Made by a program: the position numbers and the translations under genes. From Lactifluus volemus (Eukaryota; Basidiomycota; Agaricomycetes; Russulales; Russulaceae), in contig WTXI01000006.1 of assembly GCA_022376515.1 (NCBI GenBank), positions 744,001 through 808,000 of the forward strand: DNA of 64,000 bases, given 5' to 3'. Positions 37,364 through 48,344 of the stretch are shown piece after piece. Each line of letters starts with the position of its first letter. Position 1 is the first letter of the stretch. The notes under the pieces were generated by a model that was not told where the DNA came from, searched no databases, and saw only the letters and a list, made by a program, of their open reading frames with translations.

Positions 37364-39283
37364 TGGTATCCTGAGCATTTGGTTCGGTCGTGCCATCCGA
37401 TGTGTAACTATACAGACAACGATGATGTACACACGCATGGGCCTTTGCGCCACCCCCTTCTGGCTATATATTTTCTACTCGGATGACTACCGATGTAGCC
37501 TCAGGGTAAATGCTGTAAATGTAACAATGTTCAGGTACGTTGCCGGTGTTCTTTGCTTCCGGGCCTAAACGTGGTTCTGGCAGGCACATTGCGCCACTGG
37601 CAAGCCCACCTCCCGCTCTAGATCTTGGATGGTACTGTCACAACTCATGGGGTCCTCATGAGTTCGCTTGCTTGTCGATCCCGCCGGAACACGGGTCATG
37701 TGCTAAAAACAGTAGGAAGACAAGCACAGAATAAGCGGAAGATGACAACGAGACACGGGAAGTTGGGATTGCAGAACTACCACAGCGAGTGTCGGTTGCA
37801 AGACAAACCAAGACATGCCGTGTGCTCCGTAGAACTACTAAATTACACAACATGGAGTTTATTCGAGTCAGCTAAAATTTGAGAAAGTAAAAAGGGAACA
37901 AAGTTTCCATTGGCGCCTTGTACAACCGTTCTGGGGTTTCATGGCGACGAGAGTACATAAAGTCTTGTAACATGAGTAGCAGCTACAACAGTTTTCTTCT
38001 ACCTTGATTCCTACTTGTACTATCCCTTCTTGTGCTATGCATTTCTTGCGGGTTGTTTCAAGCAAGAGTAAATCCGATCCATCATGAAGGCAATGCGGCA
38101 TTTCGAAAAAGGGAACGGGTATCAAAAGAACTGACGTAATACACGTGAGAAGCGTCCCTCAAAAGTTGAACCATGCCTGATATAGAACAAACAGGTTTCC
38201 TAATCGGTCTCTCTCACTCGAGCATGGTCCTGCAACTGAGCGGAGATATAAGCTTCAAGGACTCGGGAGCCTAGTCGCACGGCACCCACCTCTTCACCCC
38301 ACTAAGGAAGTCACCCACACAAATTCCAGCCCTCTTTTTTTTTTTTTTACAACGATGTCCTCCTCCTTCTCATTTTTCCCGACTTCTACCACCGCACCGT
38401 GTGCCTTTGGTCTCTTCGGCCAAGACCACGTGACAATCACGCGAAGTACGAAGATTTGGCGGCTGCTATCATCATCCGTCCATCATCGCATGGACGTCAT
38501 ATCCTGAGCGGATGGCGACGACGACGACTACCAAGACGGGTGTCAGTCACAGTAGTGGCAACAACTCGTTCTTCCAGGGCTTGAGAAGATTTTTTAGATG
38601 CCCTTAAAGTGTTGCCGCTTAACAACACCCATCATCACCTCACCATCACCGCTATCATAACGTAACACACATCAGCAACCCCCGTTTCTGTCATTGCTCC
38701 GTGGCCGCCATTATCTCGTTGAACGTGCATCGATCGTACTATCCAACTCAATATCGCGCCCGTCGTGTCCACGCTATAGAAATCCACCCGTCATAGACAA
38801 TCGAGACCAAACCGCCTGTCGAGCGGCCTGCGTGGTATCATGCCAGTCCAGAGGACTCTCTTAAACAAAATCCAATATCATTATGCAGGACTTGTATATT
38901 TCTTGACCGCCTTTCCTTTATTGACAAATAGGCACCATGTCCCCTCCCTTTCCTTCATGTTGCTTATCTTCTCACCACGGACCAAATAATTCTGTCTGCT
39001 CATATACCTAGTTTAAGGTTAATTCAGTGTCTGTATTGATATAACGTAGAGCAAAGCCTCTCAAATTGCAAGTCTGTATTACCATTTATTCGGAGTTCTC
39101 GGTGTGTGTGATTCTACGAAGGCTGGGCCTTATACCGGATGCCCGGAACAAAGCACCGTGCAAATCCGGGGTCCTGACTTGGGGCTACAAGGAACCTGCT
39201 TGTGAAAAATATAAAGGTACAGGGACAACGCTGTGCGAATGACAGGAAATACAACACTAATGAACACTAAGGTTTGACTCGGA
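37364..39283. other. Long intergenic region photolyase to chitinase
   Basis: About 1.9 kb. It contains a T run at about 38335-38350 followed by an ATG ORF of about 50 codons (38355, MSSSFSFFPTSTTAPCAFG...) and a second short ORF at 38514 (MATTTTTKTGV...). Neither is conserved to my knowledge. No promoter motif or RNA gene was recognised. Confidence 0.35.
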
Positions 39284-40813
39284 TTATACTAGAAGGCCCC
39301 GCCGGAGGGCATCAACCAAGTCCCATTGATCGGTATCCCCTTGAACATCAAATATATCGACCCCTAGGAGCCCACGCTCCCTCACATATGTCGCCTTGAG
39401 GTACAGGCTTTCTTCATCGTCGTATGGGATAACCTGGGCCTCAGCTTCGGAGTGTAGAAACGGCGTGCTCGAACACATATCCCACTCGCGTGTGAATCCG
39501 TTGCAACCGACGTAGGCACTGGGCCTGGCTGTCGGATCCTTACAGAGCACGCGTTGGTTCACAAGTTCACGGAATTTCACCGGCCCACTATCCGCGCCCT
39601 CATCAGTGACCGCACGCACGTAGGGCGACGGAGCAGGTTGATCCCGCTGATGCAAGCGTGTCACATCTGAGCGTGATATGACTCCGTATGACGGAACACC
39701 GAGAACGAGCTGGCTCGACCGGAAGCCTGCATTAATCCACGCCTTTATCGCCGCATCGGCATTAGATTCCGGCAACGTAGAGTTTTTGCAGCCGTCGGTG
39801 AGAGGTGCATTTGGTCCAGGGTTGGGTGAATCTGAGAGCCGGATGAGAAGGATAGCTGAAAGGAGTGTGTCATGAAAAACCCACCTCCCCACGTGTCGTA
39901 ATTCATGAGCAAAACCCAATCGAGAACTTCCGCAAAAGCGCGAAGATCATTCATGGGCTGCCCATCTGCGCCAACAAATGTGGTGGTCTGGACCGCCGCG
40001 CTGATTCGGGCAGTGGGAGGAAGTGAATGTCGCAGTAGTTTGAGAAACTCGAGAAAATTAGCAGTATCTCCCGGGTCAACATAATCTAGGGGATGTTGAC
40101 CGGATATTCCCAGTCGATATCAATGCCGTCTAGGTGATACTGGGAATAGAGATCTGCGATGCTTTTGGCGAAACTTTGGCGGTTAAGGTCGGTTTTCACG
40201 TCTCCCGAGAACCACCTGAGATGAGAGGGTCAAAGCATCACAACTTTGGGCAACAACCCACATACTTGCTACCGTCCCATCCTCCAATACTCAGCTTGAC
40301 ACGCGTACCCTTGCGGTGTGCAACATCTACCAAGTTGGAGAGGAGAGCAGGAGCCTCATCCGAGCCGTCCCAATCGAGTGCAGAGCTATTATTGGGTATT
40401 GCGAATGCAAAGTCTATCCAGTCAAAGCGAGAGAAATCGATTCGTTCAGGTGGAAAGACGGCCGAGACCCAGCTAGGATAGTACGCCATTATCAGAGGTT
40501 CAACAGAGGAGCCTGTGTGACTGGGCGGGTCGTGGGATTTCGGAAAGCCATCGGGAGGGCGCTGAGGTAAGAAGGACACGGGGCTATCAAGAGATGTCGG
40601 AGATGTCGGAGCGCTGTTGGGCCAAATATCTGTCTCAGCTACTATGGCAGCAGCTGGCGCCGAGATGTTGCCATACTTTGTCCCCGTGCTCAAGTTACTG
40701 CCGCCCACAAATGCCTGAGGGGGACCATCGAGCGCCAAGGGTAGAGCCAAAGACGGGAAGAAAACGGATGGGAGGAGCAAGATAAAGATAAAGCAAAAAA
40801 GAGGGAAAGACAT
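39284..40813 (-). CDS. Secreted GH18 chitinase
   Basis: Endochitinase acting on cell-wall or prey chitin. Signal peptide MSFPLFCFIFILLLPSVFFP starts at 40813. A Thr/Ser/Pro-rich linker precedes the GH18 barrel: PLIMAYYPSWVSAVFPPERI, FDWIDFAFAIPN, GTRVKLSIGGWDGSK (substrate-binding SxGG), YHLDGIDIDWEYP (the DxxDxDxE catalytic motif), DWVLLMNYDTWG and LVLGVPSYG, ending in a repeat-free tail LLGVDIFDVQGDTDQWDLVD. Introns follow GSK and TWG. Directly after DWEYP one base is missing (C run at 40100-40101 on the plus strand): GQHPLDYVDPGDTANFLEF continues only if one more base is present. The break sits beside the catalytic Glu in otherwise well-kept sequence, so an indel error is likely. No carbohydrate-binding module was seen. 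Confidence 0.88.
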
Positions 40814-42152
40814 ATTCTCAACAAGAAAAAACACCACCGGGGTGGGCCAAAGATAGAGAGAGGGTAAAGAGAGCCGATAGACCCGCAATAAGCACATCTG
40901 GGTTTAGGCTGGGAGGCATATTCGAAAGGAGGTGAGGTCGGGAGTTCGATTCCGATCTATTACAGTATTGCCGACCATTGTTTGTATAAATACGGAAAAA
41001 TGAGCCTGAGACCTGCTTCCATGAATGAGCTTTGTCTGGTGAGCCGCTTAAACCGGCTACAAAACGACCTGAAAGCCGGAGGTGGGCGGTAAGAAGGACG
41101 TGCGGCGTTGAAGGTGTGGCTAAACAGTTGTGATAATCGTCATTCATGTATTGACATTCGTGCATCCACGAGCAAAAAGGTATCTCGCATTGCAATGGGG
41201 GCTAGGAGGATCGCCTTGGGACGTCACGAGAAGGGAGGACTGGAAGCAGAATTCGGCATGAGAATCCCTCGGGCTTAAACGAGGGATCATAGCTAGTTCG
41301 CCCTGTGGAGCTCGAAGAGAAGAAGAAGAAGAAGCACGATCTGGCGACGGCAAGCCTCAACACAAAGCAGTCATTGGTCAGCCACCTCCATTTACAGTCT
41401 TAATTCCAGTGAACCCCTATTGATCGGACGTTCCCTCAAGGCGGTTGCTCATGTCCGGACTGCCATTGTCACCGCGGATATTCATACACGGGGGATATGC
41501 GTGTATGTATCATAATTAGGACCGCCCAACGGTGATGAACGGTGGGTTGACATGGACCAAAAACTGGACGTCACAGAGCCCGATTAGGAAAGCAGAGAAC
41601 CCAACAAGCTGACTCGCGTGAGGCCATGTGAGCGTCAAAAGCCGTGTCCGATGGGAGCCGTGACTCGTTTCAGGTCATTTTTACCGCCCTGGCGCTTCAA
41701 TTTCCCAGTGGTTGACTGGGTTTCCATTTGTTGAAATCAAAACTCGTTGATCTCCGGGCCTTTTAGTTTAGATGACTAGAACATGTGAGCTCAAGTGCAC
41801 TCAAAAGTGGCCTGATTGCAACCCGGGAAGAACAAGAGAAGGGCAGAGGAGGATCTTCGAAGAGGATCAAACGGGTCTTGTTTGTTCCCTTCTGAGAACG
41901 GGTGGACATTGAAATTTCATTTCCCATTTCAAACAAATCGAAAAAACCGCGAAATCTACGGGAAATCGAGATCCGCTTATTGGCGCCCATCTACCGTATT
42001 TTTCATTCTTACCAATTTGGACACATGCGTCTTACGCCGCGTCGCGTACCCCCAACCAAACTGCTGTCTCGCCATTGTCTCGTCAAATTATAAAAACATC
42101 CTCCCAGTATGTTTCCATTTCGTCAACTTCGCCCCATAACATCCTTTTCAAC
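40814..42152. other. Intergenic region with no recognised gene
   Basis: About 1.3 kb between the divergent chitinase and proline-rich genes. A GAA-repeat run (about 41317-41333) lies near the chitinase. A TRNA-like B box at about 40950 has no matching arms. Nothing else is supported. Confidence 0.4.
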
Positions 42153-42815
42153 ATGGACTGCCATCCTCGTTGCCTCTCCCCTCCTCCTCGCATGCCTTCT
42201 CCTCAGCTTCTTCCCACTCCCTTGCCCTCACCTCCTCTTCACCACCAGCAATCGCGTCCACGGCTTCAACCATCGTCCCAATCTAAACCACCATCACCCC
42301 TCATCAACACAACCACTTCCAACTCACCAACCATCTCTCAACGAAAACTGCACGCACCCCGTGCGCAGCCTCATCCTCCCCTCGATTTGAACATATGGCT
42401 CGATTGGGATGATTTTGGTGCAAGGCGGGCAAGAAGCCAATCGCCACCCTCGCCGTGCCCCACTCCAGAAAGGTCGACTCAGACTGATGGAAAACGCCGG
42501 CCAAATCCCATTACCATACCACATCCTCGCTCACGACCTCGCCCGCGGTCTCCCCCTCCTAGCCCGGGCCGACCTGTCACACCGCCTCCAGTTCCACCCA
42601 TTCCTACTCAGTTTTTAGGTGCGACCCCCGGAAAACCCATCCTTCAGCCGCGGTCTACGAATCACCTCGCTCCAGTTAGTCGCATCCCAGATCTACCACC
42701 TCCTCAGTCCCATATCCCTCTGTTAAGGAAATCAAAATCAAGCGACGCCATGACATGTATTCGCTTCCTTACTCTTCGTGATGAATCAGTGGGAGGGACT
42801 CGCATGCATCGTTGA
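42153..42815 (+). CDS. Proline/serine-rich hypothetical protein
   Basis: Open frame of 220 codons from ATG at 42153 (MDCHPRCLSPPPRMPSPQLL). It is extremely rich in Pro, Ser and Arg, so probably disordered. Less biased islands are PLDLNIWLDWDDFGARRARS and FLGATPGKPILQPRS, which may be short binding motifs. I do not recognise the family. The end may be misread: one more C near 42711 would switch the last 25 residues to a frame reading PYPSVKEIKIKRRHDMYSLP with a stop at 42779, a more natural-looking basic C-terminus. No intron is needed. Confidence 0.55.
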   Translation: MDCHPRCLSPPPRMPSPQLLPTPLPSPPLHHQQSRPRLQPSSQSKPPSPLINTTTSNSPTISQRKLHAPRAQPHPPLDLNIWLDWDDFGARRARSQSPPSPCPTPERSTQTDGKRRPNPITIPHPRSRPRPRSPPPSPGRPVTPPPVPPIPTQFLGATPGKPILQPRSTNHLAPVSRIPDLPPPQSHIPLLRKSKSSDAMTCIRFLTLRDESVGGTRMHR

Positions 42816-45154
42816 TCCTTTGACATGCATTATTGATTCCTATCATCAGGCCGAACGTTGTAGCCCTTCGATCTTACATTATACATTCAACATTTGTACA
42901 CCTGTTTTTTTTCACAACCATCCCTCTGCTACGCAATCACCAACGTCTCACTGTATATCCAATTAATTGCTCATTCGCCGTAGCCCACTCCTATTGCATC
43001 CTACCTCGCACTGTTTTTCATCCCCATGTTACTAGCTCTTCGGGTAGATTTAGTACGAATAATATTAGCATCAAAGTTGGACCGTCAGCTGACGCGTGAA
43101 ATTGAACGCTTAATGTTGAAAGTTGACCCACCGGTGTATGCAAACGCCTGCGGGCGGTCATCAATTAGCAACCGTCATAGATATGATGAAATCTTGGCGC
43201 GCCCTGGCGCCAAATGTGTTAAACCTACGGTACTGAAGCCGGGTTTACCGGGATAACATGCGTCATTGGAGTGTCTTTGCAAGGTCCGGCCGGAACAGCC
43301 AAGCCACAAAATACCTAGCGCCAGGGCTGGTAGCAAGGAACCGCGCATGCCGATGGAGCACAGGTCACGAGCGTGCCACTAGCAATCTTTACTCTGTTCC
43401 TGGCTCCGTCGGGGATCTGAAAGACTACTAGGTCCAAATCGGCGATAATTGATAAGTTCTGCGAGTCACTGAAGAGGAAGAGGGCCTGACAAACCCTCGG
43501 GATCCTCCACGGAGAGTGAATCATGTGAATAATTAAAAAAGTGACGGAGGAGCTTTTGCCGAGGGAAGACGGATGACTCGCCGAGTCCAAGTTTACTGTA
43601 GAACCCAATCAACGTGGGACATGCGTGTGCTCACGGAAAGTTCAAGATTTCATTTACGCGAACACCCCCAACCAGCTGGTGTAAAACGTGCCCATGTACG
43701 GCAACACGGATCTATCTGAGCGGAAGGCTGTACATTAGCAACCGAGGCTATATGGATCAAAATAGTAGAAACATTTGAAAATTGAGGCGGTGAACAGGTT
43801 GGTGGGTTGGTGGGTGGGCCGATCAGCGCAGGAACAAAACAGAAAAATCACGGAGCAAAGTGCCCAAACTCAAAATTTTACCAGAGACTTGGCAATCACT
43901 TTTGGCCACGTGGTCCTCACAAACCCCAGGGGAACAACTTGTTGGTTGGTTGGAACAGAAACTCGTGGGTATATTTGCGCCACTTTTGACTTTCCTTTCC
44001 TTTCGTCGAAAGCTTCGATGGTGCGAATCGCGGGGAACCCAAAATTAGACAAAGCTATTGAAACGAGGAAGAATTCGTAAATGAAACTTCAAAGGCCCCC
44101 AACCCGCCTCCACACATCCCCTCATCGAGAAGGGTCATCTCTCTCTGTCGAACGAACGCGATCGCCGCGGATCACCGCGGTGCATCGCCAGCGGAGAGGA
44201 AGAAGAGCTCATCACACATACTATACTATACTGTATCGGCGAATGGTCACCGTGTCGAGTTGAGTTTTCTCTCCGACGAATCTACCTAAACCATCAATCA
44301 TCGTGTTATAACGAAAAAAGCAGACTTTCCCTTTTCAGCTTTAGGGCGCCTTTTTTTTTCTAATTAAATTTTGTGCGCGCGCGCTGCTAGCAGCGCCGAC
44401 GCGGAGTATTTTCAGTTTCGACGCTACAACTCCGATTTTCCCTTTCGTTCAAAAAAATCGTTTATCATTCACCCAACCACCAACCAAGGGACAAGCCTTT
44501 TAGATTAGTTTTTCCGGTAAATTAAATCCAACTACCTACTAAGCTCTCGGGGACGGCCACAAAGGGCCCCCGGGCTTCTGACTTCCGGAAGTACTATCAT
44601 AGGGTAGACCAACGATTCGTCGTGTCCCAAAATCTGTTTACGCACAAACTTTCGCGTAAAAAAAAGGGCGGCGTTCTCCTTTTTGCTTTGCGTCATAAAT
44701 TTTTTTCGGTGGTCATTCCTGGCCTTACTGTATCTAAAAGTGGTAGTGGTAGTGCCTTGGGTAGCAATCGGACACAGTAATCGGACACAGCATCGGAACC
44801 GGTTCCGTATCATATATCGTAAAATTTTGTTGGGCCACGCCCAGAACCACCCAAATAAACTGGTTCATACATAAGGCTGCGGTTAAGGTAAAGATAGAGA
44901 ACGCACGCGCATTTGGAGTTGAAATATACACATCTTTTTTTGAAAACAACTCGACAACAAGAAAATTAATACAGACTACATAGCCATGAAGAGCGAGTCA
45001 AAGAGAAAATGCGTCAGCCTAGGGCTACAATGGTGTGCATCGTGAGAATAGGGGAGGGTTCGTACCGGATACACTATATTGGCTGGTCCAGGTAATGGCC
45101 GTGAGTTCGTGTACGTTTCGTCCAAGCGTATTGAGGGTCCCATGCGAGAGAATC
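42816..45154. other. Long intergenic region, no gene recognised
   Basis: About 2.3 kb. It contains a G-rich repeat GGTTGGTGGGTTGGTGGGTG near 43797, CCAACCACCAACCA near 44473, a GC alternation at 44376-44386 and several T runs. ORFs up to about 100 codons have no motif. Part is 3' flank of the WTAP-like gene. Confidence 0.4.
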
Positions 45155-46439
45155 TCAAAGTCCCAGTCTTTCGGCCAATGTCCGATCGCGGTCGCTTCCA
45201 CCATACCCACCGCCTCCGCCGCCCGAACGGCCCTTGCGACCATGCCCACCACCACGTCGAGATGTCCGATCCCTATCTCGTTCTCGTTCTCGAGGACGGT
45301 CCCGTTCACGGCCACGATCACGCTCCCTGTTTCGCTCGCGTTCGCGACCGCGAGGCTCACGTGGAGCGACCGGGGACCGGTGACGAGACCGCCGTTCAGT
45401 CTCGCGTTCTCTTTCTCTTTCCCTTTCCCGGCTCCGTCCGCGTTCTCGCTCCCGCTCTCGGTCACGTGCCCGCTCTTGTTCGTCGTCCATGGTCGATTCG
45501 ACTTTTCCGCTAGGCGTCTTGCGAATGTCCGGTGACTGAAGCGGTGAATTGTCAGGCGACTCCATGTGGTGGGATGCGGAACGACCACGGGTCTGTATTT
45601 GCAAGCGGGGAAGTGCATTGCTGGAAGTGGCAGGAGACACGCGTACTTCAGAGAGCCGCGGCCTTTTGTGTGCGCGTGGTGCGGTAGGAGGAAGCTTATT
45701 GACGCTTCCACTTGTAGTTCCGCTCCCATTTCCATGGCCGTTCCCATTAGGATTACCGGTGGTTTGTGCTTGCACATGTGTATGACGAGACGACGCGTTA
45801 ACTGGACGAGTAGGGGGAACCACAATATCGCAGGATTTTTCGAGTTCATCTCTGGTATAAGGTATGAGCGCTTCGAATCCATGGAATCGGATGAGACTTA
45901 CGAGAGCAGCCGGATGACTTGGTGAGATTCTACGGACAGGGAGAGCATAAAGTCAATCCCAAATGTGGTACATATCGTCGTGCTCTTTACTCACCTCGAA
46001 GCGCAGTCTCTACCCTGTTGACCGCCCGCCTTAGACCGCGCACCTCCTCTTTAAGTTTGCCTGTCTCACTACTTTTTAGCAACTCATAAAGCTCATCATT
46101 CTCCTCTTGTAATAGCTTGGCGCGCTGCGCGAGGGCGGTGTTCACAGTACTAGATGACGATCTAATACCGGATTCTGCCGAGGCGGCATCAATGTGGGTT
46201 AGAAGTAGAGATATGAGGGCGGGTGGTAGAGACAGCGGCTCTGTGAGTGAGGCATTGGGTTGAGTGGAGAGATATTGGCGAAGGGTGTTGACCTCGTCCT
46301 GGCATTGCCCGAGAGGGCTATTTAGCAAACACGAGAAACAATGTTGGACAAGAGGACATACAGTCAATTCCGCGAGCTGAGAGTCTTTTTTTCGCAGAAG
46401 TGCCTCCAGGTCCAGCTCGCGGGACGATGGGAGGTCCAT
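45155..46439 (-). CDS. WTAP/Mum2-like coiled-coil protein with RE-rich tail
   Basis: Probably the fungal counterpart of WTAP/Mum2, the regulatory subunit that holds the m6A mRNA methyltransferase; nuclear. Exons: MDLPSSRELDLEALLRKKDS, then DEVNTLRQYLSTQ, LAQRAKLLQEENDELYELLK, GKLKEEVRGLRRAVNRVETA, and after two introns LRESHQVIRLLSDELEKSCD, a coiled-coil block typical of this family. The C-terminal half is disordered: an Asn/Gly/Ser stretch, then a long run of Arg-Glu/Arg-Asp dipeptides (about 45180-45480) and a Gly-rich end. ATG 46439 was chosen because frame further upstream has no ATG. Antisense ORFs over the RE run are shadows. The family call rests on the coiled-coil block only. Confidence 0.65.
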
Positions 46440-47548
46440 GAGAGCAATAGACTGACCGTGACAGAGGGCGCAACAGGCGCGTCCTGCTCTCGCAGCTGGT
46501 GTCTCACCCACTCGCGCTAGATTATGTAAGCGATATCTTGTTCATAGCCACTTGGTTCGTGTACCCGTACATAATCAACTAGTATTTACACGATTACATC
46601 CATCATCTCTGCAAGAATTCGTCCTGATGCGACGTAATGAATCTTTTTTTTTGACAGCCGGTTATTCAAAACTAAACCCTGATGTGACTATTATGTGACT
46701 GATGTCAAAATTTTTGACTTACCGTTGACCAGACGAGACATGCGATCAGGATGTGGCTACGACTTACAGGAAGCGAATATAGTGTATTTATTGATTGATA
46801 TTGATACTCAAGTTTTGCTCCCCTCTTTTTTGGCTTTAGCCTTGTCAGAGGGACAACGTTGTACGTACATGGCCCTCGAACTGTAGGTGGCGACGCAACT
46901 CGCTAAACAAGGCATGGACCAGATCAAAGAAGGCTTTGCCAGCAGAACAAAGACATAGAAGGACAGACGAAGCAGGGTGGACGACTCAGTTGCGGAATTC
47001 TTTTAAGGAAAAAGGCAATATCGATTATCAGAGCGGTACAGCAAAGAGAACCAGGAAGTGAGCGAGTCGGTTCGAGGCACGTGCACGGACATAAACAAAG
47101 GCAAACAAGATATAACTTGTTGGGCGATATTTTCAAAGTCTTCACAACCCGCATTTCCCACAGAAAAGGCCATTTCAAGCCTCGTACACACATCGACGCT
47201 CCCGAGGTAAGATGACCCCTTACATTACACCGCCCAATTTGTACCGCACACCCTGATGACAATCATATTCACACTGTACGAGCAGTAATTACCACTCCGG
47301 TGTTGCTGTCGTGACTGTTTTCTACAACGGTAACTGATTCTTGTAGCGTACAACTCGTTCTCCCGCTTTCTCATCCTCTGTCATCGGATTCCTTACTGAT
47401 TTTTCTCCTTTCTAGATGTGAATCCGCTGTTGGCCTCATTGAAAGTAAGCTTGCTTGCTACCCTCACTTGATTACATGCTAGTGAGTTTATTAGCTTGTT
47501 GATACATTTATTTCTATGCACGAGTTGTGTTTGATATCAAGATCCATC
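46440..47548. other. Intergenic region, no gene recognised
   Basis: About 1.1 kb between two minus-strand genes. The right part is the STEEP1 3' flank and the left part the promoter of the WTAP-like gene. Only short ORFs without motifs. Confidence 0.4.
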
Positions 47549-48187
47549 TCATGTCTCCTTGAGTGATTGTTCACCGTCGAATGCATCTGAGGGTAGTTGC
47601 CCTTGTATTTGGGTTAATGCCCCTTTGAGGATGTACAAGAACGGTCCGGCTGTCGCTGGAGGCGGATTGGACTGGTATGCCACTGGAAGTGTGCATCTGG
47701 GGCATCGAAATCTATATTGACGCTCGTGACCGCCTCGCGTCCTTGAGAAATTCAATCATGAGAGAAGGACCAAAGTGTAGGGATGTACCTCTCAATGAGT
47801 ATCGGTTCACAAGGTAGTGCATTCAATTTAAAGGCCCGTGCCTTGGCACCTTCCTTGTCCTGTGAGCGGACTACGATCGCGCCATCTGTCCGCCGACGGG
47901 GTAGCGAAGACAGACTAGCGTCAATTACGAGCTGACCTGGCATGAGAGCCATTTGGATCATAAGAAAGAATAGGCTCACTATGAATTCACCGCATATACA
48001 ATCTATAGTGTGGTGTGGGTAATGGTCAGGGAAAGTGGACGGCACTACTCACAATAAACTTTCAATGCTGCCACAGAGGAGGCAGTCGGTCGTGCTAGAA
48101 CAAGTCAGAGGAACGAATATAATGACAGTAAAGGCGCGCACCGTCGGCCGAAGTTGAGACAGCAGACCTGGAGACGACCTTGGGCAT
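47549..48187 (-). CDS. STEEP1/UPF0428 family protein
   Basis: Homologue of human STEEP1 (CXorf56), a small conserved protein linked to STING trafficking in animals and to spliceosomes in fungi and plants; role here unknown. Five exons join cleanly: MPKVVSRSAVSTSAD (start 48187, identical in its first five residues to the animal protein), ARPTASSVAALKVYYCICGE, FI/LVIDASLSSLPRRRTDGA, RAFKLNALPCEPILIER, and GGHERQYRFRCPRCTLPVAY followed by GPFLYILKGALTQIQGQ. The paired CxC and CPRC cysteines suggest a zinc site. The end at 47549 lacks the longer coiled tail of animal forms. Divergent from the AVO2-like gene, 157 bp between starts. Confidence 0.85.
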
Positions 48188-48344
48188 TCTCGCAGAAGGA
48201 AAAGGCTTTGTTCGGAAACAATTTCCGAAAATGACATAAAGACGGGTCACGTGATGGTAATTAGGATAATGTGAGAGGCGATGCCGAGCTCAGTCCGGGC
48301 GCTGTTGTTGCTTTTCTGATCCAACACAACCTCCCCATCGTGTC

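Noticed and set aside
38355..38610. Small ORFs after a T run, considered as a pheromone precursor
   Set aside because: No CAAX box at the C-terminus and no precursor cleavage motif.
40935..40965. Second tRNA-like B box (AGTTCGATTCC)
   Set aside because: No acceptor or D-arm pairing within 75 bp; it lies in the chitinase 5' region.
45035..45535. Plus-strand ORFs opposite the RE-rich repeat
   Set aside because: They mirror the codon bias of the Arg-Glu repeats of the minus-strand WTAP-like gene.
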